Under the pieces are notes generated by a model. It was not told where the DNA came from, ran no database searches, and saw only the letters and a list, made by a program, of their open reading frames with translations. From Bacillus sp. JCM 19058 (GTDB lineage: Bacteria; Bacillota; Bacilli; Bacillales_H; Bacillaceae_D), in assembly GCA_001310555.1 (NCBI GenBank), contig BAXO01000046.1:1-43203 (forward strand): a DNA stretch of 43,203 nt, read 5' to 3'. Positions 9,035 to 19,835 of this stretch are shown here, piece after piece (the stretch's first letter is position 1; each line of letters opens with the position of its first letter). Position numbers and translations under genes: made by a program.

Positions 9035-9298
9035 ATGGTAAAACGGTAGCCTATATTATACCAACAAGCATCTACACTACCTCCTCCTAGAAAAATTTTT
9101 AATAAATCATCCAAGGAGAGAGGATTACCGAAAAAACCCAAAAAGTACGTGGCAAAACAAAAGGAGACGGGTCGATTTCATAGTCTCCTTCGGGGCCCTT
9201 CAGACACGTTAAATGTATGCAAGCCTATAGTGGATGATTACGTTACTCATAAAGAGAGATTTTACAAAAGGTATATGATACAAAACAAATTTAGCCAT
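9035..9298 (+). other. Possible small gene interrupted by an early amber codon
   Basis: An excellent ribosome binding site (GGAAGGGAGGTG, 9014-9025) precedes ATG 9035, but the frame reads MVKR then TAG. After the stop it stays open and basic (PKKPKKYVAKQKETGRFHSL) as far as the convergent phzF-like gene, and beyond it antiparallel to that gene. One base change or readthrough would join the parts. I do not recognise the product. It could be a broken small gene, a four-residue leader, or chance. The preceding 8874-9034 stretch shows nothing else. Confidence 0.25.
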
Positions 9299-10225
9299 TT
9301 AATGGCTGGAGACCTCATCTCCAATCGTGATTTCCGCTTGAAAAACGATGACTGCATAACCGCCTACTTGAACTTGTGCAGGTTTTTGGTCGCTACAATG
9401 GACAGTAACATCCACTGTTCCTGTGCGCTTCTTCAAGTCGCCTTGGAATCCTGAGAAATGAATCGTTTTCCCTTTTACTGGTATCAATTTGTGCTGAACT
9501 AAATAAGCACCAGCGGGGCCGTTAGCATTTCCGGTAACGGGGTCTTCATTTATTCCGATAGCAGGCGCAAACATTCTACCGTAAGTTAATATACTACTAT
9601 CTTTTGAATCAAGCGTAAAAACATAGTACCCATTGCATTGGATGCGTTTGCTAAGATTAAAAAGTACATTCATATTGGGTGATAATTGATTAAGCTTCTC
9701 TCTCGATTTAATAAGAATCAGTACCTTCGAATGTCCAGTCGAAACGATTTGAATGGGACAATGATCATGAAGTTCATCCAACTTGAGATCAAGGGCAGAG
9801 AGCAGTAGTTCTTGTTCATTGCCTTTAATGACTGGCCCAAATTCAATTTCACCTTGAGTCATAACGATTTGATAATCATTGTTTTTCTCTGTAATATCTA
9901 TAGGTAATATTCCTGCTCCCGTTTTAACATTGACCCTTGAAAAACCCGTTATATTACTTTGATGTGCCCATACATAAAGAGCAGCGATCGTTGCATGACC
10001 ACAAACAGGAACTTCGGTAGTTGGCGTGAAATATCGTATTCTACAATCATGATTAGACGATTCTGGAGGAAAAATAAAGGCTGTTTCCGAACAATTAATT
10101 TCCCGAGCGATATTTTGCATCTGCGCAACATCCAAACCTTCTGCGTCTGGAACAACCCCAGCTGGGTTTCCTTGAAATTTTTCCCGGGTAAAGGCATCTA
10201 CTTGATAAATTTGAACTCTTTTCAT
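9299..10225 (-). CDS. PhzF family phenazine biosynthesis-like isomerase
   Basis: A 308-residue protein of the two-lobed PhzF / diaminopimelate-epimerase-like fold. Signature segments are QVDAFTREKFQGNPAGVV, the catalytic-region NCSETAFIF, TPTTEVPVCGHATIAA in lobe one, and MFAPAIGINEDPVTGNANGP in lobe two. ATG 10225 is chosen over an upstream one because GGAGG (10234-10238) sits eight bases before it. These proteins act as cytosolic isomerases or epimerases; the substrate cannot be read from sequence. It stands alone, and the reading frame is intact. It converges on a doubtful small ORF. Confidence 0.9.
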   Translation of the reverse strand: MKRVQIYQVDAFTREKFQGNPAGVVPDAEGLDVAQMQNIAREINCSETAFIFPPESSNHDCRIRYFTPTTEVPVCGHATIAALYVWAHQSNITGFSRVNVKTGAGILPIDITEKNNDYQIVMTQGEIEFGPVIKGNEQELLLSALDLKLDELHDHCPIQIVSTGHSKVLILIKSREKLNQLSPNMNVLFNLSKRIQCNGYYVFTLDSKDSSILTYGRMFAPAIGINEDPVTGNANGPAGAYLVQHKLIPVKGKTIHFSGFQGDLKKRTGTVDVTVHCSDQKPAQVQVGGYAVIVFQAEITIGDEVSSH

Positions 10226-10295
10226 ATATCTATCCTCCATAAGGCAAATTAATCTGTGATTTTATATTTAATACGACTCCAGCTTAGAATCGGTC

Positions 10296-10569
10296 CTAAA
10301 CAGCTATGTGGGACAGATAAAATTCCGTTTCCCTTCTTTCACCTAAAAAAACAATATCATTTTTTTCTCAGCTCTTTGAGATGATAAGACAATTTGGCCT
10401 TTGAAATGTTGGTACCTTCTTTTCCATATATCTATTGGGCAAAACTCCTCTTTTTGCCACTAGTGTATCCGGTAAAAATTCTCTCCTTTCCTGGTCAAAT
10501 TGCAACATTTCAATGATTCGAATACGTATTGGATCCCGAAGTACTTTAAAGACATCGGTTATTATTCAT
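10296..10569 (-). pseudogene. Decayed ArsR-family regulator
   Basis: Pieces in two or more frames recall an ArsR winged helix: DVFKVLRDPIRIRIIEMLQF near the start, then KAKLSYHLKELRKNDIVF (recognition helix) and GERRETEFYLSH before TAG at 10296. The middle section is garbled, there is no usable start or ribosome binding site, and at least one seven-base T run also shifts the frame. Unlike the single-run frameshifts elsewhere, no simple correction restores it, so this looks like real decay. A good promoter still stands just upstream. Confidence 0.65.
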
Positions 10570-10575
10570 AACTTT

Positions 10576-10604
10576 ATTATAAACATTGCCTCTCAACATT
10601 TCAA
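10576..10604 (-). promoter_or_regulatory. Sigma-A type promoter before the ArsR remnant
   Basis: On the minus strand TTGAAA (10599-10604) and a perfect TATAAT (10576-10581) are separated by exactly 17 bases. It would drive the ArsR remnant, which implies the gene was functional recently. The stretch 10605-10868 beyond it holds only broken frames and no gene I can support. Confidence 0.6.
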
Positions 10605-10868
10605 ATATTTTTGAAATAATTAGTTCTATTTGTGGATCGATTCTTCAATTTGGTTGGTAATATATTCCAATTAATTCATCTGTTCGAATACATTACTGCC
10701 TGTTTCATTATCTGATTCCTTCGCATGATTATCCTAGTTTTTCAATTCCTTTTCTTATTGCGTACAGTTGACTATGCTTTTTATTGGTGACTATTTCTAA
10801 CTATGTTGGGGGATTAGCTCCTCTTCCAGGGATGATAGCCTCTCGTATACCTGCATTTGAGATAAAAT

Positions 10869-11737
10869 CTACCCTTTTACTGCTCCTTGTGTCATTCCAT
10901 TAACAATCTGTTTTTCCATTATTAAGTAGAATAATATTGTTGGTACTAATACAATCGTAAGTCCCGCCATCTGTCCCGTGTAATTGGTCGCGTACTGTCC
11001 GGCAAAATTGGCAAGACCCAATGGCAATGTACTTAATGCGTCATCATTAATCAAAACGAGCGCAAAAGAAAATTCATTCCAGTTATTAATAAAATTTAGA
11101 ATGACCGCCGTCGCAATAGCAGGCCTGCTCATTGGTAAAATAATCGACCAAAAGATTTTAAATGGACCGCATCCATCCATAATGGCGGATTCCTCAATTT
11201 CTTTTGGAAAGCTTTGCATAAAACTAGTTAATAAAAAGATGGTAATAGACAGGTTAAATGCAATATAAGGAAATATTAACGCTAAATGGGTGTTTAAAAA
11301 ACCCTATTTTTGCATTAAAATAAACATTGGCACAAGTGTTGCATGAATAGGGACTAATAAGCCAATCACAAAAAAAAGCCATATAATAAATCTCTTCCTT
11401 TAAATTGAAATCTTGCTAAGAAATAAGAAGCCAGGGCTCCAACGAAAATACAAACAATTAAAGCTACAATACCAACTAGTAAACTGTTAAAAAAATATGT
11501 ACCTATATTTGCAGTAAACCAAGCCTCTATATAATTAGTGAAGATCCATTCTGTCGGTATTCCAAATGGATTAAAGGCAAATTCTTGACCGGATTTGAAA
11601 GAGTTCATAACCATCCAAAAAATCGGATATGCATTCACAATGGTAAACGCCATCAAGATGATGTAGATCGTACTTTTCTTCAAGAATTTTCGTTTACGCG
11701 CTACCTCGGAATCGTGCATCACATTTACTTTATCCAT
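10869..11737 (-). CDS. Sugar ABC transporter permease, MalG-type (frameshift plus in-frame TAG)
   Basis: Inner-membrane subunit of a CUT1 sugar importer, with six spans. The EAA loop, EIEESAIMDGCGPFKIFW, docks the ATPase. The first half (11366-11737) ends at a run of eight Ts on the coding strand (FFL stop); six or nine would continue VIGLLVPIHATLVPMFILM. A TAG at 11304-11306 then falls in MQK-stop-GFLNTHLALIF, where the family usually has Leu. The C-terminal half is intact. The corrected protein is about 289 residues. AAAGAGGTG precedes ATG 11737. It is the last gene of sugar operon 1, five bases after the other permease. Confidence 0.82.
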
Positions 11738-11742
11738 CTGGC

Positions 11743-12613
11743 TTACACCTCTTTCCTTTTTAATAATTTAGTAGTGATCAAGATCATCGTGAGACTAAAG
11801 ACAAAGATTAAGACTGAGATGGCACTACCATACCCGTAGCGGAGCCCTTCAAATGTTTTGTTATACATATATGTAGCCATCACTTCTGTAGAATTGGCCG
11901 GACCACCTGATGTCATCACATAAATTAAATCAAAGGTTTTGAGGCTTCCACTAATACAAAGAACGATTGATATCAAAATGATATTTCGTATAGAAGGAAG
12001 GATAATATGGCGTGTTTTTTGCCATTCAGAAGCCCCGTCCAAATCTGCCGCCTCTAATATTTCCCCTGGAACCGTTTGCAGCAGATAAGAAAATGATGAA
12101 ATAAAGCCCGACAAACTGCCAAATGATGGTCACACAAACGGCCACCATCGCCCATGTCGGGTTCCCTAACCAATTCTGCTGTAAGAAACCTAATCCAATG
12201 GCTTCCAGAAAGTTATTTAACAAACCATATTCTGAGTTATAAATCATTCGCCATGTGATGGAGATGACGACAGTTGAAATAACCACAGGCATAAAACCAA
12301 TCGTGCGGAAAAATTTTGCCCCTCTTATTTGACGGTTCAACAATAAAGCCAATGCCAGCGCAATTGGAATTTGACCGAATACAGAGGCAAATACAACGAA
12401 TATATTATTGCGCACCGCCGTCCAAAAAGTCTTATCTTGGAAAGCCTCTTGAAAATTGGCAAACCCGACAAACTGCATTTCGGAGAAGCCATTCCAAGAC
12501 ATAAACGAATAATAAAAAGAAATAAAAATCGGTACAATACTGAAAATCAAATAAATCGCTAATGCAGGAATAATGCCGACGGCAATCACCCACGGATTTC
12601 TTAATAGATGCAT
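11743..12613 (-). CDS. Sugar ABC transporter permease, MalF/UgpA-type (one frameshift)
   Basis: Partner permease of the CUT1 importer, starting MHLLRNPWVIAVGIIPALAI with an AAAGGGAGTG ribosome binding site. The EAA loop reads EAADLDGASEWQKTRHIILP. The frame slips around 12090, in CTGCTGCAA: the upstream piece runs WQFVGLYFIIFLSA and the downstream one resumes LQTVPGEILEAAD, as if two bases (CT) were lost. This is one of the few slips not at a homopolymer. The corrected length is about 290 residues. It lies after the regulator gene, and the sugar is unknown. Confidence 0.85.
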
Positions 12614-12698
12614 GTAATCACTCCCTTTTAATAAGAACTTGAACTCTATTATAAAAGGGCTTACATTTAACTGGAATCCTATAAAATTAACATAATAT

Positions 12699-14228
12699 CT
12701 ACTTTTTTATACAATGAAACTTACGATATTGAGTCGGTGTCACGCCTTCGTTATTTTTAAATACTTGTACAAAGTATTTATAGTCTCGATAGCCTACATA
12801 TTCGGCAATTACAAAGACCTTATTAGACGTTTCCGCTAATAATTGCTTTGCCTTATTAATCCGAATCGTATTCAAATATTCTGAATAACTATAACCCGTT
12901 TCTTGTTTAAATAACATGCTAAAATAATTTGGGGTAATATAGTGGGCACCCGCCACTTCAGCTGCTTTAATATCTCTTTGGTAGTTATCTTCTATGAATT
13001 TCTTCACTTGTAGAATAATCCAATGATGCTGGTTGGTCCTTTCTAAACAAGTCATTAATTCTTTCAAGTCTTCGATAAACATAGCCTTTAACACACTATA
13101 GTTATTATATATACGCGTATCAATTGCTTGAGTGAAAAATAACGTGGCTTTTTCGAACACTTTTGTTTGTCCCTTATTAATAATGGACAGCTCTATATCT
13201 TTAAGGGTTGATGCAATCTCTTCTAATGTCAATCCTTGTCTAATGAATGAATCCAGCAGTTGCTGTACCTCGTCTTCCAAACCATCGCTTTCTTGTTGCA
13301 AAACCATGTCGGTAATATCCCTGTTGATTTCTACCTTTTTTTTAAAGAATTCTCTCTTGTATCAGTTGTTGTTGACCAGCTTATGATCGTTCTATTCGTA
13401 CCTCGATATCTACTAATCAGCTCCGTCATTGTTCGATATAATAGATGTATTTGTTTCAAATCTTGTGAGACAGGGGAAGCCACTGCTAAAATATTTTTAT
13501 CAAAAATCTCACATAATTCGTCCATTAATAAGCAAATCTCATTGGGTGCAAATAATTTATCTTTGTAATAAAGAAAAAAAACAAATTGATTCTCATGAAT
13601 TTCTAACCATAATACTGAAAATCCCTGCCGATTAACGACATTTTCTAATAGACTTCTGTCAAGCGGCTGCTTGATAAGCGCCTTCGATTTTAGCGCACTA
13701 AATTCTTTCTTTTCTAAGCAGATCATACAATATTCTCGGAGTAAAGCAGAGAAGTGACCGTGATGACAGCTGGATGGCAATTTAAGGATCTGTTCTGATA
13801 AATATTGCCTTATCATCGATTGTGATTTAGTTTCTTTCTCTATCCTATACTCTGTTAAGTCTTGCTTTATCTTTTTCACTAATGTCAATAATTCATCAAT
13901 ATTGACAGGTTTTAATAAATAATCCTGTACCCCGATCCGCATGGCTTCACGGGCATATTCAAACTCATCATAGCCACTGATCATGATAATCTGTGTTTCT
14001 GGATAATGATGAACTACTTTTTTTTGATAAAGCGATACCATCCATCTCTGGCATATAAACATCGGTAATTAAAATATCTACTGAGGAACGGCTTATTATA
14101 TCAAAGGCTTCCTGACCATTTTGAGCCGTCCCTACGACCTCCACTTCTAACTCTTCCCAAGGAAGTGTGTTGGCAAGTCCTTGTGTAATTAAGGGCTCAT
14201 CATCTGCTATTACTATTTTACAAGTCAT
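12699..14228 (-). CDS. YesN-like response regulator, AraC family (two frameshifts)
   Basis: The receiver domain (IVIADDEPLITQG, phosphoacceptor in DILITDVYMPEMDG) is followed by a long linker and a C-terminal AraC HTH pair (IKAAEVAGAHYITPNYFSML, FVIAEYVGYRDYKYFVQVF). Breaks lie at 14018-14025 (eight Ts, seven needed) and 13336-13343 (eight Ts, nine or six needed). Corrected, it is 509 residues, usual for YesN-type regulators. ATG 14228 overlaps the end of the kinase gene. It is expected to activate this operon when the YesM-like kinase senses the sugar. Confidence 0.88.
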
Positions 14229-16022
14229 GGTAATGCTCCTCTCCCTTCAATACCGTTCGCAACATTTGCTCATGTTCAATCCACGGAATCACGACCTTAA
14301 TCCTTGCTCCTTCCACAGGGCTACAAACCTCAATGCCGTACGCTTGTCCAAAGGCATTGACAATTCTTTCATGCACATTTTTTTTAATGCAAAACTTCCT
14401 TCTTTCGACTTTACTTTTTCTCCTCTTAGCAATTTCCTTACTTGTTCCGTGTTCATCCCAACCCCATTATCGAGGACTTCTAAAATTAGCCTGGATTGTT
14501 TACGATAAGCATGAATCATGATTTTCTTAGTGGCTTGTGCTGGAGAAAAACCATGCTTAAAACTGTTTTCCACAAGTGGCTCCAATATCAACTTCATTAC
14601 AATGCCGTAATCAATATCCGCCTCTTTAAATAGATAATACTGAAAGCTGTCTCCCAAACGTTTCTTTTGCAGTTCCATATAGCTTTGGACATACTTCAAT
14701 TCACTGCTTAAAGGAATCCAAGCCTTCCCTTGACTGAGGGTAATTCGAAATAAGTTAGCTAAATCTTCAATACTTTTACTCGTCTCCGGAGCTTTTTCGA
14801 TCCGAGCCGTCCACCGTATCATATCAAGTGTATTATAAAGAAAATGAGGATTGATTTGGCTTTGTAACGCCTTTAATTCGGAATGTTTATTTTGCAGCTC
14901 TAATTTATACTTTGTATCGATTAGCCGCTGTATCCTTTCTACCATGGCATTGAATCGAAAGCCCAGCTGCCCCACTTCGTCATTTGAGCGTAACTGAACC
15001 CTTGCTTTAAAGTCCCCTCGTTCTACACGCTTTGTTTCCCTTGTCAACTCTAGTATTGGCCTTACTACAAAGAAGATAAAACCGGCGAAAGTCATTAACC
15101 CCATCAAAATAGCTATAACCATCATATAGCCAAAGGTGGTACGTATCCCACTCATCTCCGTTAATATGTACTCCTCACTGACCACAGATACGATATACAA
15201 ATCGATGGTTTCGATATACCTGGACACGGCATAATAGCTCTCTTGATGTGATATGAATTGGAAGCTTTCTCCGTCATTTTTTATATTATTCATCAACTCT
15301 TTATATTCAAATGATTCACTATTGGTAGAGCCAATGACATTCTTTGATTTATCATGAATAAAAAGGCTTCGTGCTGTTCATTGACAAACCCTGTTGATAC
15401 ATGTCGGAATAGTGCTTCTTGATCTAACCGAAATTTAACTAAACCTATAGGCTCTTTAATATGATAAAGGTGATTAATCATGCGGTATAAAGTAATGACT
15501 GTTTCATCCTGATTTTTCCTTATGTTGTACAGTTGGTACGGTTCGCTCCAAAGTATGTTGCCTTTTAACTCTGCCGCATTCGCTTCCCATGTCGATTCGG
15601 CTGCATCGACGATTTCTCCTACTGAGAGTACTTGTCCATTCTGACCTTCGATTTGAACCGAATGAAAATAATCCTTTTCTGATTGATGGAATACAAAGAA
15701 ACCGCTTAAATTACTGCGTATGCGATTTAAGACATTATAATCACTGCTAGTAATTGCCGGATGTATCATGAAATCTCGAAATTCATTACTATAAATGATA
15801 TATCGCGATATCTCTTCTACTTCATCAATGACATCAACCAATTTAGATTCCATATTGTTTAAATTCCGTTGCGTGGTCTCCATCACTTGTTGTTTCACAA
15901 TATTATTGGATTGATAAATGACGATAGAACCAATCAAACTGCTTGGAATAGTAACCAGTAATAAAAAAAATAATGACAGACTTCCATTTCAGACTATTCT
16001 TGATAAATTGAACAAACTGCAT
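14218..16022 (-). CDS. YesM-like sensor histidine kinase (three frameshifts)
   Basis: N-terminal span, extracytoplasmic sensing domain of about 250 residues, second span near residue 300, HAMP, then the His_kinase domain (LQSQINPHFLYNTLDMIRW carries the phosphorylated His) and an HATPase with LEVLDNGVGMN. Breaks are at 15963-15970 (eight, seven needed), 15360-15364 (five, six needed) and 14378-14385 (eight, six or nine needed). With these it is 600 residues, ending GEEHYHDL across the regulator start. ATG 16022 follows GGAGTAGAGCTAAG. It lies between the binding protein and the regulator, the usual order for sugar-sensing triads. Confidence 0.87.
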
Positions 16023-16077
16023 CTTAGCTCTACTCCTACTCTAAATCTAGATACTAAATAGAGTTTAGCACATGAGA

Positions 16078-16095
16078 CTCCTAATCATTTAGGAG
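16078..16095 (-). promoter_or_regulatory. Intercistronic hairpin after the binding-protein gene
   Basis: Perfect 7-bp arms CTCCTAA and TTAGGAG flank TCAT, between the binding-protein stop and the kinase start, with no T tract. Such stems often protect the 3' end of an abundant binding-protein mRNA while letting some transcription through. The role is inferred. Confidence 0.4.
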
Positions 16096-16149
16096 GATAA
16101 TAAAATAGAGCATCTTGTTAAGACACTCCACCTTAATTAAATCAATCTA

Positions 16150-17453
16150 TTATTGTTCACTTTCTGCCACTCGCTGAATGTTAGCAGCTGCTTCCTCTGG
16201 GGTAGAGCCTCCCACTGTTATCGATTGCAATTCATTTTCCAATTGGTCATTAACAGCAGGTGATAAGGCTGCATCATAGACCGGAGCTGGTTCAGATTCG
16301 GCAATTACTTGCAGCATTTCCTCAGTTATTGGGTTGATATCCGCATTCTCCGGAATCTCTAGGTTCGCAATTATCGGACGGCCAACTTCCATTAGCCCTT
16401 CCCACAACTCTTCGTTATAAACATATTGCAAGAAAGTGTGGGCTGCTTCTAATTTCTCCCCTTCTAAATCGCTATGAATTGCATGACCCGTCCCGGCTAC
16501 AGTTGAAATAGAATTCGAGTCATTAAGAGGTATAGAAGTTACACCAATATTCTTGTCCTCTGGCTTATTCTCTAAGATGGAAGCAATTCCCCAGTTCCCA
16601 TCAAAAACCATGGCCGTTCTTCCTTGAAGAAAATAATCAATCATTTGTGTACTGTCAATCGTATTTAAGTCTTCATTAAACGCATGATTAGTAAACAATT
16701 CTTCAATAACTCCTAATGCTTGTACAAAATCTTCGTCTGTAAAGCTCGCTCACCATTAGCAACTCCTTCTAAGAAATCGTTACCAGTAAAACGATCAGCA
16801 ATCGTGGAAATATAAACCGACTGTAATACCCAGCCATCGGCATTTCCTAAAGCAATAGGTGTGACGTCATTTGCGTTTAAATCGTCAATTAATGCCAAAA
16901 ATTCCTCATATGTTTGAGGGAATTCTTCGTAGCCTACATCGGCTAACATGTCTTTATCATAAAAAATCATATGGGTTGGATTAGTGTTGGCAGGTACAGC
17001 GTATACTCGATCATCGACAGAGAAATCTTGAAAATCTTCTTCGTCTAATAAGCCTGTTTCTTCCGTCCAATAGCTTGTTATATCATCGATTGGCTGAACA
17101 ACACCACCCTCAACTAATGGTTCCAATTCAGCACCCGGCCAAACTTGGAACATATCAGGTAACTGTCCTCCTGCTGCCTGCGTATTTAATCTTGTGCGAT
17201 AATCAGCATGGGGGGTAGTGCTCACTTGGAGGTCAATTTCTGGATGTTCTTCATTAAATTGATCAACTATATCCATAAATACTTGAAAATCTGCACGGCC
17301 AACATCTTCTGCCCTCCAAAATTCTAATGTCACCACATCATCCGTCTGAGCAGATGAACCACTTTCTTCATTGGCTCCATTAGAACAAGCAGCCATGACT
17401 AGCAATAATAGCCCGCTCATACCTAATAACCATAAATGATTCCGTTTTGTCAT
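16150..17453 (-). CDS. Sugar ABC transporter substrate-binding lipoprotein (one frameshift)
   Basis: Family 1 extracellular solute-binding protein. It has a signal peptide with lipobox (LLVMAACSN), an acidic linker, then the fold opening VVTLEFWRAEDVGRADFQVF, and family segments such as GQLPDMFQVWPGAEL and MVFDGNWGIASILE. The frame slips near 16741, where GCTTTACAG must be GCTTTTACAG to give GERAFTDEDFVQALGVIEEL. Corrected, it has 434 residues. It is strongly acidic. First gene of sugar operon 1, with AAGGGGTG before ATG 17453 and a cre-like site 27 bases upstream of the start. The ligand is unknown. Confidence 0.88.
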
Positions 17454-17479
17454 TGTACCATTAACACCCCTTCAAGTTA

Positions 17480-17493
17480 TGTTATCGCTTTCA
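17480..17493 (-). promoter_or_regulatory. Candidate CcpA cre site, sugar operon 1
   Basis: The minus strand reads TGAAAGCGATAACA, against the cre consensus TGWAARCGYTWNCW, with one mismatch (A for Y). It lies between the probable promoter and the ribosome binding site of the binding-protein gene, where CcpA binding would block transcription in the presence of preferred sugars. The upstream 17494-17663 holds only AT-rich promoter-like sequence. Confidence 0.6.
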
Positions 17494-17663
17494 TTAGGAA
17501 TTATCTCATAACCCTAGCATCTAAAAAATACGACAAACTTAAAATAATATCCAAAAATTAACGATATGGGTCAATTTCATAAATGCCTATTTCGGAAATA
17601 AATCCGAGTATCATTAGCCAAAATACACAGAATTGTTCGTTAATTTAACTGACAATGATAAAG

Positions 17664-17751
17664 ATTGGAACGGCAGGTGGTCGACTCCTGCGGGAGGAAA
17701 GGCTTACCAGCCGCCCGCGGAAAGCGACCACCTAGAATGGAAATCAATGAA
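17664..17751. repeat. Bacillus-type intergenic palindromic repeat
   Basis: Arms AGGTGGTCG (17675-17683) and CGACCACCT (17725-17733) enclose GC-rich sub-hairpins (CTCCTGCGGGAGG and CCGCCCGCGG). The element is far more GC-rich than its surroundings and its wording (GACTCCTGCGGGAG, CGCGGAAAGCGA) matches a repeat I know from many Bacillaceae intergenic regions. Copy number cannot be judged from this window. Confidence 0.7.
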
Positions 17752-17943
17752 CAAATGATATTGTTCGGAGCTTACACTCAATCATTGAATGATGAAATTG
17801 ATTCATATAGATGTTTTTTAAAAAAAGTCTGTTTGAGAAAAACGAATTATAGTTATGAATTAATAATAATGGAATCTGCCGTTTCCATTATCCAATTTTG
17901 TAATAACGAACGTTACCAAGAAAGATTAAACGGCTTAATGTAA
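17737..17943 (+). CDS. Small hypothetical protein, 68 residues
   Basis: The frame MEINEQMILFGAYTQSLNDE... to QERLNGLM is coding-like, with amphipathic helices, and no membrane span. I do not recognise it. The start ATG falls inside the right arm of the palindromic repeat and has no ribosome binding site, so the original start may have been replaced when the repeat inserted. It abuts an IS3 remnant. It may be a fragment. Confidence 0.35.
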   Translation: MEINEQMILFGAYTQSLNDEIDSYRCFLKKVCLRKTNYSYELIIMESAVSIIQFCNNERYQERLNGLM

Positions 17944-18108
17944 TGCTCCCCGTTGTCAAGACACGACTTTTTGAGAAATAAGTTATGTCCTCCAATCTCG
18001 TATGCTAGTGGTTCAGGATGCTAGTTTCTCGACAAGATGAGCATAAAATTGCTCTGGCTTTTCGCCGCCTAACGATTGGTGTGGGCGTACCTGATTGTTG
18101 TAGGGATT
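17942..18108 (-). mobile_element. IS3-family insertion sequence, 3' remnant
   Basis: The minus strand keeps the last 31 codons of an IS3 OrfB transposase, reading YNNQVRPHQSLGGEKPEQFY then AHLVEKLAS and TGA at 18013-18015. The YNNxRPHQSLGG motif is the C-terminal hallmark of the rve integrase core. It is followed by an end-like sequence near 17944 (TGCTCCCCGTTGTCAAGACA). Everything upstream of about 18108, including the DDE catalytic part and OrfA, is gone, so the element is dead. Confidence 0.8.
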
Positions 18109-18207
18109 GTTTATATTTTTATTTTCTTTAACTCTTTTTCCTCACTTTTTGAAAATAGATATAAGAAAATCCTTCATTTCCTTAAAGAAGAATAGCCATT
18201 AACGGAA

Positions 18208-19835
18208 TTAATTTGTAATAAATTTTTGAAGGCTTTCTCGATATTCTTTAGGTGTATATCCAGTCATTTTTTTTAAAAAAATCTCGTAAACGAATGTGCT
18301 GCATGATAGCCTACTTTTACACTTACTTCACGAACTTTTAAATCGCCATCTTGCAAAAGTTCTTTCGCTTTTCTTATTCGGCATGTATCAATATATTCCG
18401 ATAAGTTACTCCCTCTTTCCTGCTTAAAAAAAGTAAGATAAATAAGAAGGATTAAAGTAATGAATTTCTGCCAGTCGTACTAAGGATAAATCTTCATCTA
18501 AATTTGTTTCTATATAGTCGCATATATTATCAATTACTTTTGTTGCACGATTTCGATCATCTCTTTGTTTAATATGAAATAAATCATAAGCGACTTGTTC
18601 TAAATATTGAAAGCCATTATTAAGAGAGGTGTGTTCATCCATCTTAAATAATTTATCGTGATGAGGGATACATTCATACCAACCATACTGACTAATATAA
18701 GAATACAAAACGAGAGCAATGGCAAAATAAGCTTCGACCAATTGATGATAATCACCATTTATTGCGGCAATACGTACCTCTTTAAATTCCGCAAAAAAAA
18801 TCTTCTTGTCGGTTCGCTTCAAGGTGAGCCGTCAAGATATCTACTTTCTGATTAGGATTTACACCTCTTTTGGGAGAGGATGGAATATGCTCCATTTCTT
18901 TAATAATTTCGGGGAAGCAATCCCCATTTTTAATTGCTGTAGCTGTCTAAGCCTCTCATACTGATAAGAGACCGTTTCCCAATTCTTTATTTCGTTACTA
19001 AGTGTAAATTGCAAATTAACTCCTACAGAATCTAAGCCTTCTTCTTGTATTAACTCTAAGGTCCCTTCTAAATACTTTAATAAATCCTGCTGTCTATTTG
19101 TTTGATGCGGCTGTATAAACCATAATATATCTCCATATCTATCAACGACACCAATGCTATTTAATTGATTTGATAAATGATGTTCCCAAATGGCACGAAC
19201 AGAGGAAAGAATTTTACTTCTCTCTGTATACGATTTTTCCTTTGGGTAATCAATTCGACCAAGCACAAAATAAATCGCTTTATTTGGTTTTAAAGATATA
19301 TTTAATTGCTGAAATTCAACCTTTAACAGTTCTTGATTGGCACACACTGTATGACTTTTATAGAGGAGGTGCCTCATGAAGTCCCCCTGTGCCATAACCT
19401 CATATGCATACTTCTGTTCTTTAGTTTGCTTTAACAATAAATTGTCTAAGTGACTTTTTTTTAATTTCATTCATTACTTCTTTCACTGTCTCAGTCACTT
19501 TATCGTAACCTTCTGTTTTTAATAAATAACGAACATGATTCATTTGAAAGGCTTTATAGATATAATCAAAATTATTATGTCCCGTTAAAAAAAATCACTT
19601 TGCATCTTGGCCAATAACCTTGAATACGCTCAATTAATTCAAGGCCATTTAATCCAGGCATAGAAATATCGGTTAAAACAATATCAATTCGAGTCCTCGA
19701 CATCCACTCAATCGCTTCCGTACCTGAATATGCTTTACATACATCTAACTCATCTGGTAGCAGGCTACAAAACACATCATATAAACTATCCGTAATGATC
19801 TCCTCATCGTCTACAATTAGTAGCCTATACATCAT
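18208..19835 (-). CDS. YesN-like response regulator, AraC family (seven frameshifts)
   Basis: Receiver (LLIVDDEEIITDS, phosphoacceptor in DIVLTDISMPGLNG), linker, and AraC HTH (RLAEIHYFNPSYLSYFFKQE, VKVGYHAAHSFTRFFKKMTG). Breaks at A/T runs: 19587-19594, 19455-19462 and 18793-18800 (eight, seven needed), 18426-18432 (seven, six needed), an adjoining T8/A7 pair at 18267-18281 (each one too long), plus a missing base near 18882. The net change of minus five makes 541 codons exactly. It overlaps the end of its kinase gene and is a candidate activator of the xylan operon upstream, although the sensed sugar is not shown. Confidence 0.85.

Noticed and set aside
9299..9454. Extension of the small plus-strand ORF into the phzF-like gene
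   Set aside because: The opposite strand is a complete PhzF protein; overlap to this depth is better seen as chance.
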